Source of the DNA: Ipomoea triloba
Taxonomy: Eukaryota; Streptophyta; Magnoliopsida; Solanales; Convolvulaceae
Assembly (NCBI RefSeq): GCF_003576645.1
Contig: NC_044923.1
Coordinates: 16,441,922-16,505,921, forward strand
DNA: 64,000 nucleotides
Direction of reading: 5' to 3'
In this document: positions 23,149 through 34,485 of the stretch, piece by piece
How the letters are laid out: each line of letters begins with the position of its first letter
Numbering within the stretch: the stretch's first letter is position 1
The notes under the pieces: model-generated
Databases searched by the model: none
What the model was told of the DNA's origin: nothing
The model's input: the letters and a program-made list of their open reading frames with translations, nothing else
Made by a program: the position numbers and the translations under genes

Positions 23149-23203
23149 ATCTTAAAACCTTATCTGCTTCTTCCCCTTCTGATTCTCGAATTTCTGGAAA
23201 GAA

Positions 23204-26200
23204 ATGGAAAACACTGAGGGTGTTAATCCGAATGTCGTTGGTGACAACAATGGTGGGAACGGCAAAACTGTTGCACATTCCTAGGCACCAGTGAACGTAG
23301 GTTCACAAGGGGGTGTCAGCTCTGAGGGGTATATCCCCGCAATAAGGGTACCTACGGTACCAAGTGGTTCGGCTGAAAAGCTGGACAAGTTTTCGGGATC
23401 ATACTTTAAGAGATGGCAGCAAAAGATGCTGTTCTACCTCGCTACTCTCGGCTTGTCAAGGTTCTTGACCGAGACGGTTCCAGTGGTTAAGGAACAAGAC
23501 CCTCACTCGGTAATGGCTGTTGGGCTTTGGAAAGATTCTGACTTCCTTTGCCGCAACTACATTCTGAATGGGTTAGTTGACTCCCTTTACGATGTTTATC
23601 GTAAAATTGACACAGCCAAGGCGCTGTGGGCAGCTTTGGACCACAAGTACCAAAGTGAGGACGCCGGGCAAAAGAAATTTGTGGTTGGCCGGTTCCTCGA
23701 CTTTAAAATGGTGGATTCAAAGACTGTGCTCAGTCAGGCCGAAGACTTGCAGTTGCTCTTCGATGAGATCCGTGACGAGGGCATGGTGATTAGTGAATCC
23801 TTCCAAGTGGCATCGATGATCCACTTACTGCCTCCAGGATGGAAGGACTTCAAGAACTACCTGAAGCATAAGCGAAAGGAGATGAGCCTGGAGGACCTGA
23901 TCCAGCGACTCCAAGTCGAAGAGGGGAATAGGAACAGTGATGGAAAGGGACCTCTCGTGGGAGGTGCCAAAGCCAACGTGGTGGAGCACGGACAGAGCTC
24001 CAAGAAGGCCAAGAAGGGCAAGCAGAAGCTGGGTCCGAGAGGTAGCGTTTCCAAAGGCAAGTTCCAAGGGAAATGCTACAACTGTGGCAAGATTGGCCAC
24101 AAGGCTACGGAGTGCAAGGCTCCAAAGAAGAAAAAGGGTTCTGAAGCCAACGTAGTTGGTGATGTGAGCCAAAAGGTGGCCGAGATTAGCCTTTCGGCTA
24201 TGGTCACGGAGGTGAACCTGGTGGGCTCCAACCCGCGCGAGTGGTTCATTGACACCGGTGCAACGAGGCATTTATGCTGCAACCGGGAGATGTTCAACAC
24301 CTTTGAAGCCGTTGAGGGCGAGAAGGTTTGGATGGGAAATTCTGCTCAGTCCGCTGTGGAGGGCGTGGGCAAAGTGATTTTGAAGATGACTTCCGGGAAG
24401 GAACTGACATTGAACAATGTGCTGTATGTTCCGGACCTTAGGAAGAATCTTGTTTCTGGCTCGTTGTTGAACAAGCATGGATTCAAGATGGTCTTCGAAT
24501 CTGACAAAGTAGTTTTGTCAAAGTTAGGGATGTTTGTTGGTAAGGGTTATGTAATTGACGGGCTTTTTAAGCTCAATGTAATGCCGATTACAATAAAAGC
24601 AAAGTTAATTCCGTTTACTTGCTTGAGTCTTCCAATTTGTGGCATGGTAGACTAGGTCATGTTAATTTTAATTCTATGCGTAGATTAATTAGCATGAACC
24701 ATATCCCTAATTTTCAAGTTAATACAAATAAGTGCGAAATTTGTGTTGAGGCAAAACTAACGAAAGCTCCCTTCAAATCGGTTGAAAGGGAGACTGAGCC
24801 ACTAGAATTGGTACATAGCGATTTGTGCGATTTTAGATCGATTCAATCGAGAGGTGGTAATAAGTATTTTATTACGTTTATCGACGATTGCACATGATTT
24901 TGCTATGTGTATTTGCTAAAGAGCAAAGACGAAGTCAAGGAAAAATTCATTCTTTATAAGGATGAAGTGGAAAACCAACTTAATTGAAAGATTAAAAAGG
25001 TTAGAAGCGATAGAGGTGGTGAGTACGAAGTACCTATCGGTGACTTCTGTGCGAGTGTTGGAATAATACACGAGCGTACTGCACCTTATGCACCTCAATC
25101 GAATGGTATCGCCGAACGTAAGAATCGTACATTGAAAGAGATGATGAATGCGATGCTTATAAGTTCGGGCCTACCTCAAAGCATGTGGGGTGAGGCGATT
25201 TTGACAAGTAATTACCTTTTGAATAAGGTACCTCACAAGAAGCTCGATAAGACTCCTTATGAGCTGTGGAAAGGTAGGAAACCTTCTTACCAATACCTCA
25301 AAGTGTGGGGGTGTCTTGCCAAAGTTTTGGTTCCAACACCAAAGAAAATAAAGATAGGTCCAAAGACGGTGGATTGTATCTTTATTGGATATGCACACAA
25401 TAGTAGTGCTTATCGGTTCTTAGTACATGAGTCACAAAATCCGGACGTGCATAAGAACACTATAATTGAATCAAGGAATGCATGTTTCTTTGAAAATGTA
25501 TTTCCTTGTAGGTCTAGTGAGAGACCAAGTACGTCACTTTGAGAGATCGATACACTTCAAGAGATCGATGCACCTCGAGTGATCGATACACTTCGAGAGG
25601 TCGAAGGAATGAGTACATCACTTCGAGAGGTGGATGTTACTATGGACGATGATGGCGGGCATTCTAAGGAAATACCCGAGCTCGAGCCGAGACGTAGTAA
25701 ACATTCTAAGGAAATACCCGAGCTCGAGCCGAGACGTAGTAAACGGGCTAAGGAAATACCCGAGCTCGAGCCGAGACGTAGTAAACGGGCGAGAGTTGAA
25801 CCCGAGCTCGAGCCGAGACGTAGTAAACGGGCGAGAGTTGAAAAATAGCTCGAGCCGAGACGTAGTAAACGGGCGAGAGTTGAAAAATTATTTGGTCCAG
25901 ATTTTCTAACTTACTTGTTAGAGTATGATTCGAACACTCTAACTTGTTTGATAGAAAACGAACCGGATTTTCTATCTTGTTTGATAGAGAACGAACCCAG
26001 GACTTATCGAGAAGCTGTGACTTCTACGGAAGGTCCTATGTGGAAGGAAGCTATCAAAACTGAAGTGGATTCTATCCTACAGAATCACACTTGGGAACTT
26101 GTTGATCTTCCTCCGGGTTGTAAACCTTTAGGATCCAAGTGGGTCTTTAAAAGGAAAATGAAACCAGATGGTTCCATCGAGAAGTATAAGGCTAGACTTG

Positions 26201-27534
26201 TAATCAAGGGTTACAGGCAACGAGAAGGCCTTGATTACTTCGATACGTATTCTCCTGTGACGAGAATAAATTCCATTAGGATGATCCTTGCCATAGCCGC
26301 ATTGCGGAATTTGGAAGTTCATCAAATGGATGTAAAAACAGCTTTCTTAAATGGTGAGTTAGATGAGGAAATCTACATGGACCAACCCGAAGGGTTTGTG
26401 GTTCCAGGACAAGAAAAGAAAGTATGTAAATTAGTTAAATCGCTCTATGGTTTGAAACAAGCGCCTAAGCAATGGCACGAGAAGTTTGACCACTCGATGT
26501 TAACTAATGGGTTTAAAATAAACGAAAGTGATAAATGTATCTACGTTAAGGAAATGGTAGATGGCTACGTCATTATTTGTTTATATGTGGATGATATACT
26601 CATCGTTGGTAGTAATGATCGAATGATCAAGTCTACCAAGAACATGTTAAATGCAAGATTTAACATGAAAGATATGGGTTTGGCTGATTTAATCCTCGGG
26701 ATTAAGATCATCAAAAGACCTGACGGTCTTATGTTGAGCCAATCTCATTATGTTGATAAAATCCTTGGAAAGTTTAACAAGGATGATAATCAATTGGCTA
26801 AAACACCATTTGATACAAACTTTCAACTGACCAAAAACCACGGACAGTGTATCTCTCAAGTAGAGTATGCTCGGGTTATTGGTAGTTTGATGTATCTTAT
26901 GAGTTGTACAAGGCCGGATATTGCCTTCGCGGTTAGTAAACTTAGTAGGTATACTAGCAATCCCGGTGAAATGCACTGGAAGGCAATAGTGAGAGTCATG
27001 AGATACTTAAGGTATACTCGTGATTTCGGACTGCACTATGTACGATATCCTACTGTACTCGAATGGTATAGCGACGCAAGTTGGATATCTGACATTAAGG
27101 ATTCTAAATCCACGAGTGGTTATGTGTTTACACTAGCCGGTGCAGCCGTTGCGTGGAAATCTTCCAAGCAAACAGTAATAGCTAGATCCACAATGGAATC
27201 TGAAATGATTGCCTTGGACAAATGCTGTGAAGAGGCTGAATGGTTACGCCATTTTTTGGAAGACATTCCTAGTTGGGAAAGACCTGTACCTCCAATTTGT
27301 GTGCATTGTGATAGTCAAGCAACAATCGGGAGAGTAAAGAGTCATATGTATAATGGTAAGTCTAGACATATGCGTCGTAGACATAACACCATTAAACAAC
27401 TTCTCGCAACTGGTGTTGTCTCGATTGACTTCGTGAGGTCAATAGACAATATAGCGGATCCGCTAACCAAAGGGTTAAGCAAAGAAGTTGTCGAGAGGTT
27501 GGCACGAGGAATGGGTCTAAAGCCCCTGAGCTAA
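23204..27534 (+). pseudogene. copia gag-pol polyprotein, interrupted
   Basis: ATG at 23204 opens gag. An in-frame TAG at 23282-23284 follows 26 codons, then gag continues from 23285. Seen in order: the UBN2-type gag body, a zinc knuckle [14 protein letters not shown] (about 24076), protease [11 protein letters not shown] (24244), the GAG-pre-integrase motif [11 protein letters not shown] (24634, after a frame shift near 24619), integrase pieces RSDRGGEY and GIAERKNRTL, the RT core [30 protein letters not shown] and [11 protein letters not shown], and RNase H YSDASW ... STSGYVF ... MESEMIAL, ending at 27534. Further stops include TGA at 24895 and 24985, TGA at 25541 and TAG at 25846. It cannot make a single polyprotein. 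Confidence 0.9.
25659..25885 (+). repeat. in-frame tandem repeat, 42-bp unit, between integrase and RT
   Basis: Five units encode variants of HSKEIPELEPRRSK: units 1 and 2 start HSKEIPE, unit 3 RAKEIPE, units 4 and 5 RARVE. Most copies keep the 14-codon length and the frame, though a TAG now stands in the fifth. The unit is basic-acidic mixed and falls in the variable linker after the integrase core. The preceding text also repeats 'gagatcgatacacttc'. Confidence 0.9.
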
Positions 27535-27660
27535 AACTTCCATAGTGGATACCCAACCTAGCTGGCACCTAGGTTCAATGGGACAACTAAATTATGGAAT
27601 AACATGTCACTGTGGGGGTCCCGGACTCCCTACCACTCCTCGTTAAAACAGTGAGTCCCG

Positions 27661-27838
27661 ATAGAGGCTAGCACATTAGTGCTTTAATGATTCGATTGTC
27701 CGATAGAGGCTAGCACATTAGTGCTTTAATGATTCGATTGTTGAATTGATTTGTGCTAAGTGCGCAAAGTCAATTAACATGTGTTGAGTTGCTTGTGCTA
27801 AGTGCGCAAAGTCAATTAACATGTGTTGAGTTGCAGGA
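27661..27838. repeat. two neighbouring direct duplications before the 3' LTR
   Basis: 'cgatagaggctagcacatta' with 'gtgctttaatgattcgattg' occurs twice in tandem (from 27659 and 27700), and 'tgctaagtgcgcaaagtcaa' with 'ttaacatgtgttgagttg' also occurs twice (from 27754 and 27796). Both lie in the untranslated region after RNase H. Confidence 0.85.
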
Positions 27839-28201
27839 AACTCGAGAAAGAATCACCTATGTGAGAGAGAAGTGTGGGTCGCTTCAAAGGAGAATTGAAT
27901 TGGGCTTAATTCTTTAGAAACTCTTGCAGAACTAGGCAGGTGTCCCACGACCAAAATGGGCACACTCATGAGAACAGGACGTGGTTGGGTGGTTCCTGTG
28001 TGAGATTTGTCAATGTCTACACAAACGGCAGTCGGTTCAAAGACATCGCGTTCTACCGTATAGCCAGTAGAGTATATAGATCTCACGAGACAAGGTTCAA
28101 AGGGTTACACCTACCTTTGCTATGCAGGAATCAACCGTTGAACGCAGTTGTTTCTGATTTCAAAATTCCCTTGAAAATCAATTTTCATTCATGTGGGGGA
28201 T

Positions 28202-29592
28202 TGTTGGAAAAATAGCACTAAAATGGCATTTTAAGTGGCCATTTTTTGGTATAAATATATGTAGGGTCCACATCCGATTTGGGTCGGGTCAAAGTGGATT
28301 CGGATTCTTCGTAGTGAGACGAAGAGATCGATATATTATACGCTCAAAATGGATAATGGGTGAATGAGAAATTGGTTCTCAAAGTAGACCCATTTGAGAT
28401 GGAATTTTCAGTGAGGAAAAGCTTATTAGCTTTGTCCCACATTGGTTGGGAATGAAGATTTGCCCCACTATAAATACAAGAGCATTTTTAAGGCTAATTG
28501 ACTTGTATGGCATAGAGGCTCTCTCTCGCGCGCAGGGGGGGTGCAAATCAAATCCCAAAATGAGTTCGGAAAGGCTTGAACTTGTGTGCGCCGGCACCTG
28601 CGGGCACGAATGTCGTTCGGAACAGTGGCTGGCCTTGCGGGCTAAGTTATGCCAAAATTCCGAACGAGTTTTCCATCTCAGACCTCGTTCGAGACATCAA
28701 ATGAGCTGACCTCGAGAGGTAGTTCGATGTCTCGAAGCTCAGCGGAGTCGACCTCTCGAAGGTCGTTCGCGTGCGAGTGCGATGTCGCGCGGCCCGGGCT
28801 GGCGCGCGCGTCCAATGTCTCGCGGACCAGTGCGATGTCTCGCTGCCGGCATGATGTCTCAAAGCTTGCACTTCTCAACGTCTCGCGGCACGGCGATGTC
28901 TCGATGGTTCACAGTCTGAACCATGTCTCGCACTGCGACTCCAGTAACCTCTCGAACGCGACGTTTCACCTACTGTGTCCGTTCAGAAATGACTCTTGAT
29001 ATTACGGAATTAATTTGATTAATTCCAATCATTATTTTCAGAGTTACTTCGTGAATAATGGACTTAGTAGTGGGTGTAAATGTGTGTTAATGACAGAATT
29101 AAGTATTCTGCTAGTGGGAGGAGGTTACAAATGGATTATCAATGCCATGATTAATGCTATGATCCATTTCCTCCACTATATATTCGTTGTGAGCAACAGG
29201 TTTGGAACACACCAAGAACACACTGCAATACACTGCTTTCTCCTCAAACTCTGCTCACATTTCCTTCTAGCCACCTGTGTTGAACCCACGTTCCTAGTTC
29301 GTCGGATCCAAGTTCGTGTGCTCGAACGATTGGATCGTAGTACGTTTTATCCTGGGAAACCTAGACCGCAACGCTCCAGCACCCCGGGAGGCGGTAAATA
29401 AGGTTTTAAGGAGAGTGGCAACACGACTTGTGCTTCCAACCACCCGAGATCGTCCGGATTTCATCCTCAACCGTAGTTCAGGTTTTCAACCTTTTGTAGG
29501 TTGTGATATTTCCTGTAATATTATCCTTCGTGGATAATTTTTTGTTTGTATTTCTGTTATTTCCTTGTATTTTCGAGATCAACCTTGTAACA
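28202..29592 (+). repeat. 3' LTR of the copia element, full length (1391 bp)
   Basis: Starts TGTTGGAAAAATAGC right after a purine-rich tract and ends CTTGTAACA. It contains a promoter-like TATAAATAC at about 28471 and a CG-rich block (28700-28980) with repeated (A/G)ATGTCTCG motifs. It keeps the ~470 bp missing from the 5' LTR. Confidence 0.92.
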
Positions 29593-29769
29593 TTGGTTGC
29601 AGCGGTAAGGCGAAGAGAGGAAGGAGAAAGAAGGTGGATGGCGCCGTTGGTTGCGAAGGGAAGGTGATGGAGACGTTGGTTGCGGCGGTAAGGCAGAGAG
29701 AAGAGAAGAAGATGGAGGGGTGGGTTTCTGTGTGACTGTGTCGACAACGCAAGGTTTTTTAATCTTTGG

Positions 29770-30180
29770 AATAAGCCCTACGACTTCAGTTATAACTTTA
29801 ACCGACGTCATATATAATAAATATGATTTAAAAATTCTTTAAAAAAAATGAAATTGCATACGACGTCAGTTATTTAAATAACCGACGTCGTATCTAATTA
29901 TCATTTTTTACTTTTTTTTATTCGTCTATGGCATACGACGTCGGTTATTTAAATAACCGATGTCGTATGGTTTTTTTTTATTTTTTTTATTTTTTCGCGT
30001 AAGACATATGGCATCGGTTATTTAATTAACCGATGTCGTATGTTATTTTCTTTTTTTTATTTTTTTTCGCGTAAGACATACGGCATCGGTTATTTAATTA
30101 ACCGACGTCGTATGTTTTTATTTCACTTTTAACGTCGGTTTTTCAAAAAACCGACGTTATATTTTCGACGTTATATGTTG
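29770..30180. repeat. CACTA right subterminal hairpin repeats
   Basis: Five or more units of 'acgacgtcggttatttaaat' and complement, with variants 'atggcatcggtt', run up to the right terminus. They are the counterpart of the left array. Confidence 0.85.
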
Positions 30181-30194
30181 TTTCTGTAGTAGTG

Positions 30195-30550
30195 AAAGCC
30201 AAGACTTCTAGTTGGAGATTGAAGAATTTTATCTTCAACCTATTGTAACTCTACTAAGTAAAGGTGGAAAGAGGCGGAGTAAACTCGTGTAGATTTGAAA
30301 AACCTAGATACTCAAGACTAGCTTAGTGTTCAAGGCTGAGTGATCTTTTGTACAAAGGGATTAATGCAAACCTCCTTATGAGTTTTAAGGAGAAGAGTGA
30401 AGTAGGCTTGGTTTAGCAGAACCACTATAAAAATCTCTTTCTCTCTTTATTTTACTGCTCACATACATATTCTATCACACACATATCATAAATTTTAATA
30501 AGAACAAAAATAGGTGTAAACCACTAAAAAGCTAGGGGTTAACAATTCCG
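30195..30550 (+). mobile_element. LTR-like sequence, right part, after the CACTA insertion
   Basis: Transcript-like text resumes here ('gccaagacttctagttggag', 'ctctactaagtaaaggtgga', 'gggattaatgcaaacctcct') and can end at GGGGTTAACA near 30546. Together with 17506-18335 it would form one LTR-like unit of about 1.2 kb. A target duplication for this outer unit is not found. Confidence 0.4.
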
Positions 30551-31106
30551 TTGTGCACTCTCAACTATTCGTTGGAGTAACCTTTTGATTTACTTGGACG
30601 AAGCGTTAAAAATTTTCGAAAACATAACATGTTCCCATTTTCTTTTAGGTGAAACAAAATGTTTCTAATTTATATGGGTCCAAAAAGCATGTTCCCTTGT
30701 AGTCAAAAGATATCTTGTTGTTAGGTGTACTTAGAGAGTGTGACCAAAAGCTCTTTTCAGAAAAGGACAATGATATTTCCTTGTATTGAACATGCGTCTA
30801 AAAGATTATTATTGTTTTTGTTGTTGTTGTTATCACTAGTACAAATATGATCATAAAAATATAACAATTTGTGTATGTTGTGATAAAAACCAAACGCGTA
30901 AAATGACATCATTGGTAATTAAAATGATACTGTTAAATTCCTTTTTTTTTTTTTTAATTAGAAGACTATATGCGTGTTAAAAAAAAAAAAAAGAAGACTA
31001 TATGCGTATGTTGTAAAAATACAACAAACGCATATAGTCATGCATTTTAAAAAAACAATAAAATATCTATGTCGGATATATAATTATCTGCGTATTTCCT
31101 ATAATA

Positions 31107-31158
<52 letters not shown>

Positions 31159-31272
31159 TGTTATTATCTACATACACACATATAAAATATTTTGTATAAA
31201 GGATATTTATGTCGTTTGAATACTTATTCCATTTATATTCCTTAAAATAATCAAGCAATGTAACAATTCCCG

Positions 31273-31324
<52 letters not shown>

Positions 31325-31874
31325 CAGAAAATTCTTGAATTATATTTCTTCAACAAAACCAAACATTGGAGTAGAATTTTTATTTTATTCCTTATTTATT
31401 CCATTCATTATGGAATAACATTCCTATTCATTCAAAATCTATTTCGTGAACCAATTAGCTACAAATATGTTGTGAGAGCTTAAAGGAGTTTTTTATTCCT
31501 TTAAATATTGTTCATTGTTTTTTTTTTTTTTTTTTGTGGATTGAAAAGCTTAGTGTAGTGTAACGAGAGAAAATTGGCAAATTTCTATATGGACCATGAA
31601 TATAATGTACATTTTAAACATATATTAAATGTACATTATTTATATATTGAATGTATATTATTTGATAATATACAAACGATTTAATACAACAAATGGTCCT
31701 CTGATTATTGGGCTAGTACTCCTTTTAGTCATCGACTTTCAATTTAACCAAACACGTACGTTGATTTTCATTTTTACTCAAATAGTCCTCTATTAAGATT
31801 TATGTTAAATGGTGTTAAATCTAGTGGTATTATCGTGAAATTAATTAATATGATTATGATTACCTCTAATGGAG
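30551..31874. other. AT-rich intergenic DNA with microsatellites
   Basis: An (ATT)n run lies at 31108-31158, a (TA)n run at 31275-31321 and a T-run near 31518. At 31690-31810 the text 'aaatggtcctctgattattg' plus 'atagtcctctattaag' resembles one end of MULE-like elements such as the one at 35018, but no partner end is seen. No gene is recognised. Confidence 0.5.
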
Positions 31875-33169
31875 TGATGGGGCCATGGGACCCCCGGGCC
31901 TATTTTATTGGACTAAGCCTTGGCCCAAGTGGGGGTAGTGAAAGAAATGAGGTTGGACTCAAATCTTGTTAGGCTAGGAAGGCATGCGACGTGGGCGGCA
32001 TGTATGGAAGCAAGCAAGAGGGAACCCGAGAAGGAGGGGTGCATGGCAGTGGCGGCTGGGGTATGTGCCATGACGGTTGGGGTACGGCCGTGCATGTAGG
32101 GGGTGGTAACGGACGTGTACATGGTGGCGGGGGGTATGGTTGTGCATGCGGGGGGTGGTGACAAACGTGTCCATGGCAGCTAGGGGTATGGTCGTACATG
32201 CGTGGGGTGGTGACGGACGTGCGGCTGGGGATAGGGCAGCTAGGCACGTCCCGTGGCGGCCGAGCACGTCCCATGGCGGCTAGGCACGTCCCGTAGTGGC
32301 TAGGCACGTCCTGTGGCGGTTGGACATGTCTCGTGGCGTGCTAGGACATGGGTTACGACGGCTAGGTACCGGTGAGGGTGTACGAGGGATGCATGGCACC
32401 TGGGGGTGTGATGAGTGAGGGTATGAGATGGCGTGTGGCGGCGGTACATGCTGTTGGTGGCGGGGTACGTCTGGCCGGCTATGCAAGGGCAGCGGGGTAT
32501 GCGTCGCGAAGGGGGTACCACCATGCAATGGTGGTGGTGTGTACGTGCCAAGCGGGTACGACCTTACATATGAGTGTGCGCTAGGGGTGGTGTCGAACGG
32601 TGGGGGTCGTTGGGGGTAAGACCACGTGAGTGGTGGAGGAGCTCGTGCCTATGGGTCCGTAGAAGTATGTGGTCCTGGATGGTCTCCCAACAGTATAAAA
32701 AGGTAGGTCTCCGGTCTGTTTAGGACATCATTCAAGGGCACAAGGACTTCTTTGGTCAAGTGGGTTGAGCCTTATCCATTCCAGCAGAGGGACAAGGGTC
32801 AATTCCCTGCCAATGTGTAATTTATTATTTATTGTTTATTATTTATTAGTCCCCTTTTATTAGTTATTATTCTTTAGCCTCTCATATTTTATATATTGTC
32901 TGTTTGGCCCCTTTGATTTTATATATATTATTTATTAGCGTCTTTATTTTTGGACCGCCATCTTAGGCCCTTGGGCAAGTATTTATGGGCTTTGTACGCA
33001 TTTTATTGGGCCTCACGCCCTAATTAGTAATACTATTATTCTCCTATCTTGCTTGATATCATTATACTTGGTTTATGGTGGACCTGGTCCCGATAAAACC
33101 AACATTGGCACTGTCTGTGGGGAACGCTGCAACGTGCCCCTTAGCACTTGCATCACAAACCACTAGATC

Positions 33170-34215
33170 GCCTCATTTCTTATTTACCAAAGCGTTGCAT
33201 ATAATATTTGTTCCCTACATTATGGGCGGGCAAACTTACTAACCCCCCTATGACCAGCTACCGGTCGCCCGTCGATTCATCGGTGACCTATCCAGCCAGC
33301 CACGGTGTTCCAATGGGCTTGGGATGACCCGTGGTGTGGCGACAACACCTCGTCGGAAGGGAGGCGAAGTATTGAAGGTATATATGTGCGTGGCTTGGGT
33401 GGTGGAGACGTGTTGATGCAAGCGAATGGCTACATGAGGGCCGTTGGTCCCATGGCGACATGACAAGGTGTGCATGGTAGGGTGCAAGGTAGTGCAATGC
33501 AAGGCCCAATGGAGAGGTCGTGCAAGGCGGTGCAAGATAGATGGAGGGGCAGGATGCGGGGCACTGGGTGCCACCGACGCACCGAGGGGGTCACTAGAAG
33601 GCGCGGCCACCGCCCGAAGCCGTGACTCCCTAAGCGCCGGCTACGCCCTCACGCGCCCCGGCAATGTGCTCGATCGCTCGGGCGTGACCAACTGCCTAGC
33701 TTGGGTGCATGCCAGGGAACGCTAGGCCCAAATCATCCATCTCATTTCTTGTTTACAAAAGTGTTGCATCTAATATTTGTTCCTTATATTCTGGGCGGGC
33801 ACATTTACTAACCCCCATGACCAGCCACCTCTGGCGGGCTTGGGGTGCCCCGTGGTGTGCGACGGCACCTCGTCGGAAGGGGGGCACAGTATTGAAGGTG
33901 TAGACGTGCGTGCTTTGGATAGTGGAGACGTGTTGACGTAGGCGGATGGCTGCATGGGGGCGAGTGGTCACATAACAGCATGACAAGGCGTGCATGGTAG
34001 GGTGTAAGGTAGTGCAAAGCAAGGCCCAATGGAGAGGTTCTGCAAGGCAAGAGGCAAGGCGGTGCAAGACATGATGAAGGTACAGGACGCGGGGCACCAT
34101 GTGTTGCCAGCGCACCAAGGGGTCGCCCGGGATGGCGGTTAGTTGTGTCATTGCCCTCGCCCAAGGGCGATCAGGCGTGACCAACCGCCCAACATGGGCG
34201 CATGCCAGGGCGCGC
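33170..34215. repeat. internal tandem duplication, about 0.5 kb, diverged
   Basis: The segment from about 33176 ('catttcttatttaccaaagc', 'gttgcatataatatttgttc', 'gacaacacctcgtcggaagg', 'atggtagggtgcaaggtagt', 'gcaaggcccaatggagaggt') is repeated from about 33743 in the same order with many substitutions and small indels. Both copies end in 'gcatgccaggg' followed by 'cgctaggc'. The long minus-strand ORFs rich in His/Pro here come from GC-rich composition. Confidence 0.85.
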
Positions 34216-34367
34216 TAGGCGCACGCCTGGCTTATCTCAACCCATGAGGGGCTTAGGCATCCTGACATGTGATGTTTGGCGGCTTGGGGAGGTAGTTGAG
34301 GTGGTTGACGACATGGAATATGTGGGGCGCGTGCCTAGTTGGGATCGACAGGCTTGGGATGACTTAC

Positions 34368-34485
34368 ACATGGGTGGCTCAGGATAGGCTACTGACAGTA
34401 TGGGGGGGGGGGGGGGAGTTGGTTTNACATGGGTGGCTCAGGATAGGCTACTGACAGTATGGGGGGGGGGGGCGAGTTGGTCCGT
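34368..34485. repeat. direct duplication around an N (probable assembly join)
   Basis: The text starting 'acatgggtggctcaggatag' runs to a G-run and 'gagttgg' at 34368-34425, then a single N at 34426, then the same text again from 34427. The copies differ mainly in G-run length (about 16 against 12), as expected from unmerged overlapping contig ends at a hard homopolymer. Confidence 0.8.

Larger units (their letters stand above)
22224..29592 (+). mobile_element. Ty1/copia LTR retrotransposon, complete but defective, TSD TTGGT
   Basis: Two LTRs with TGTTGG...TAACA ends surround a gag-pol region read left to right. The 5-bp flanks are identical: TTGGT at 22219-22223 and at 29593-29597. A polypurine-like 'catgtggggga' precedes the 3' LTR. 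I see no tRNA-Met primer site after the 5' LTR. Protease, integrase, RT and RNase H follow the copia order (integrase before RT). The LTR pair differs by about 17 small changes over the shared ~860 bp by eye, plus one large deletion, so the insertion is not very old. Confidence 0.92.
18336..30194. mobile_element. CACTA transposon, 11.86 kb, non-autonomous, with captured gene and nested copia
   Basis: The left end is CACTACTACAAAAATAC. The right end, read in complement, is CACTACTACAGAAACAAC. Both are followed by arrays of ACGACGTCGGTT-type repeats that form hairpins. The flanks are AAA on both sides (18333-18335 and 30195-30197), the 3-bp duplication expected for CACTA. No TNPD-type transposase or TNPA-type protein is visible inside, so movement would need enzymes from elsewhere. 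The interior holds a GTE-type bromodomain gene fragment on the minus strand and a copia element at 22224-29592. Without the copia and its TSD the CACTA would be about 4.5 kb. Confidence 0.88.

Noticed and set aside
23825..24271. Minus-strand ORF of 148 aa in the copia element
   Set aside because: It is antisense to gag with its zinc knuckle, and has no domain of its own.
30974..31219. ORF with a poly-Leu stretch resembling a membrane segment
   Set aside because: The leucines come from the (ATT)n microsatellite.
31913..34184. Several long overlapping ORFs on both strands (His/Pro/Thr-rich)
   Set aside because: They arise from GC-rich repeat composition, overlap in several frames, show no domain pattern and lie inside an LTR-like element with an internal duplication.
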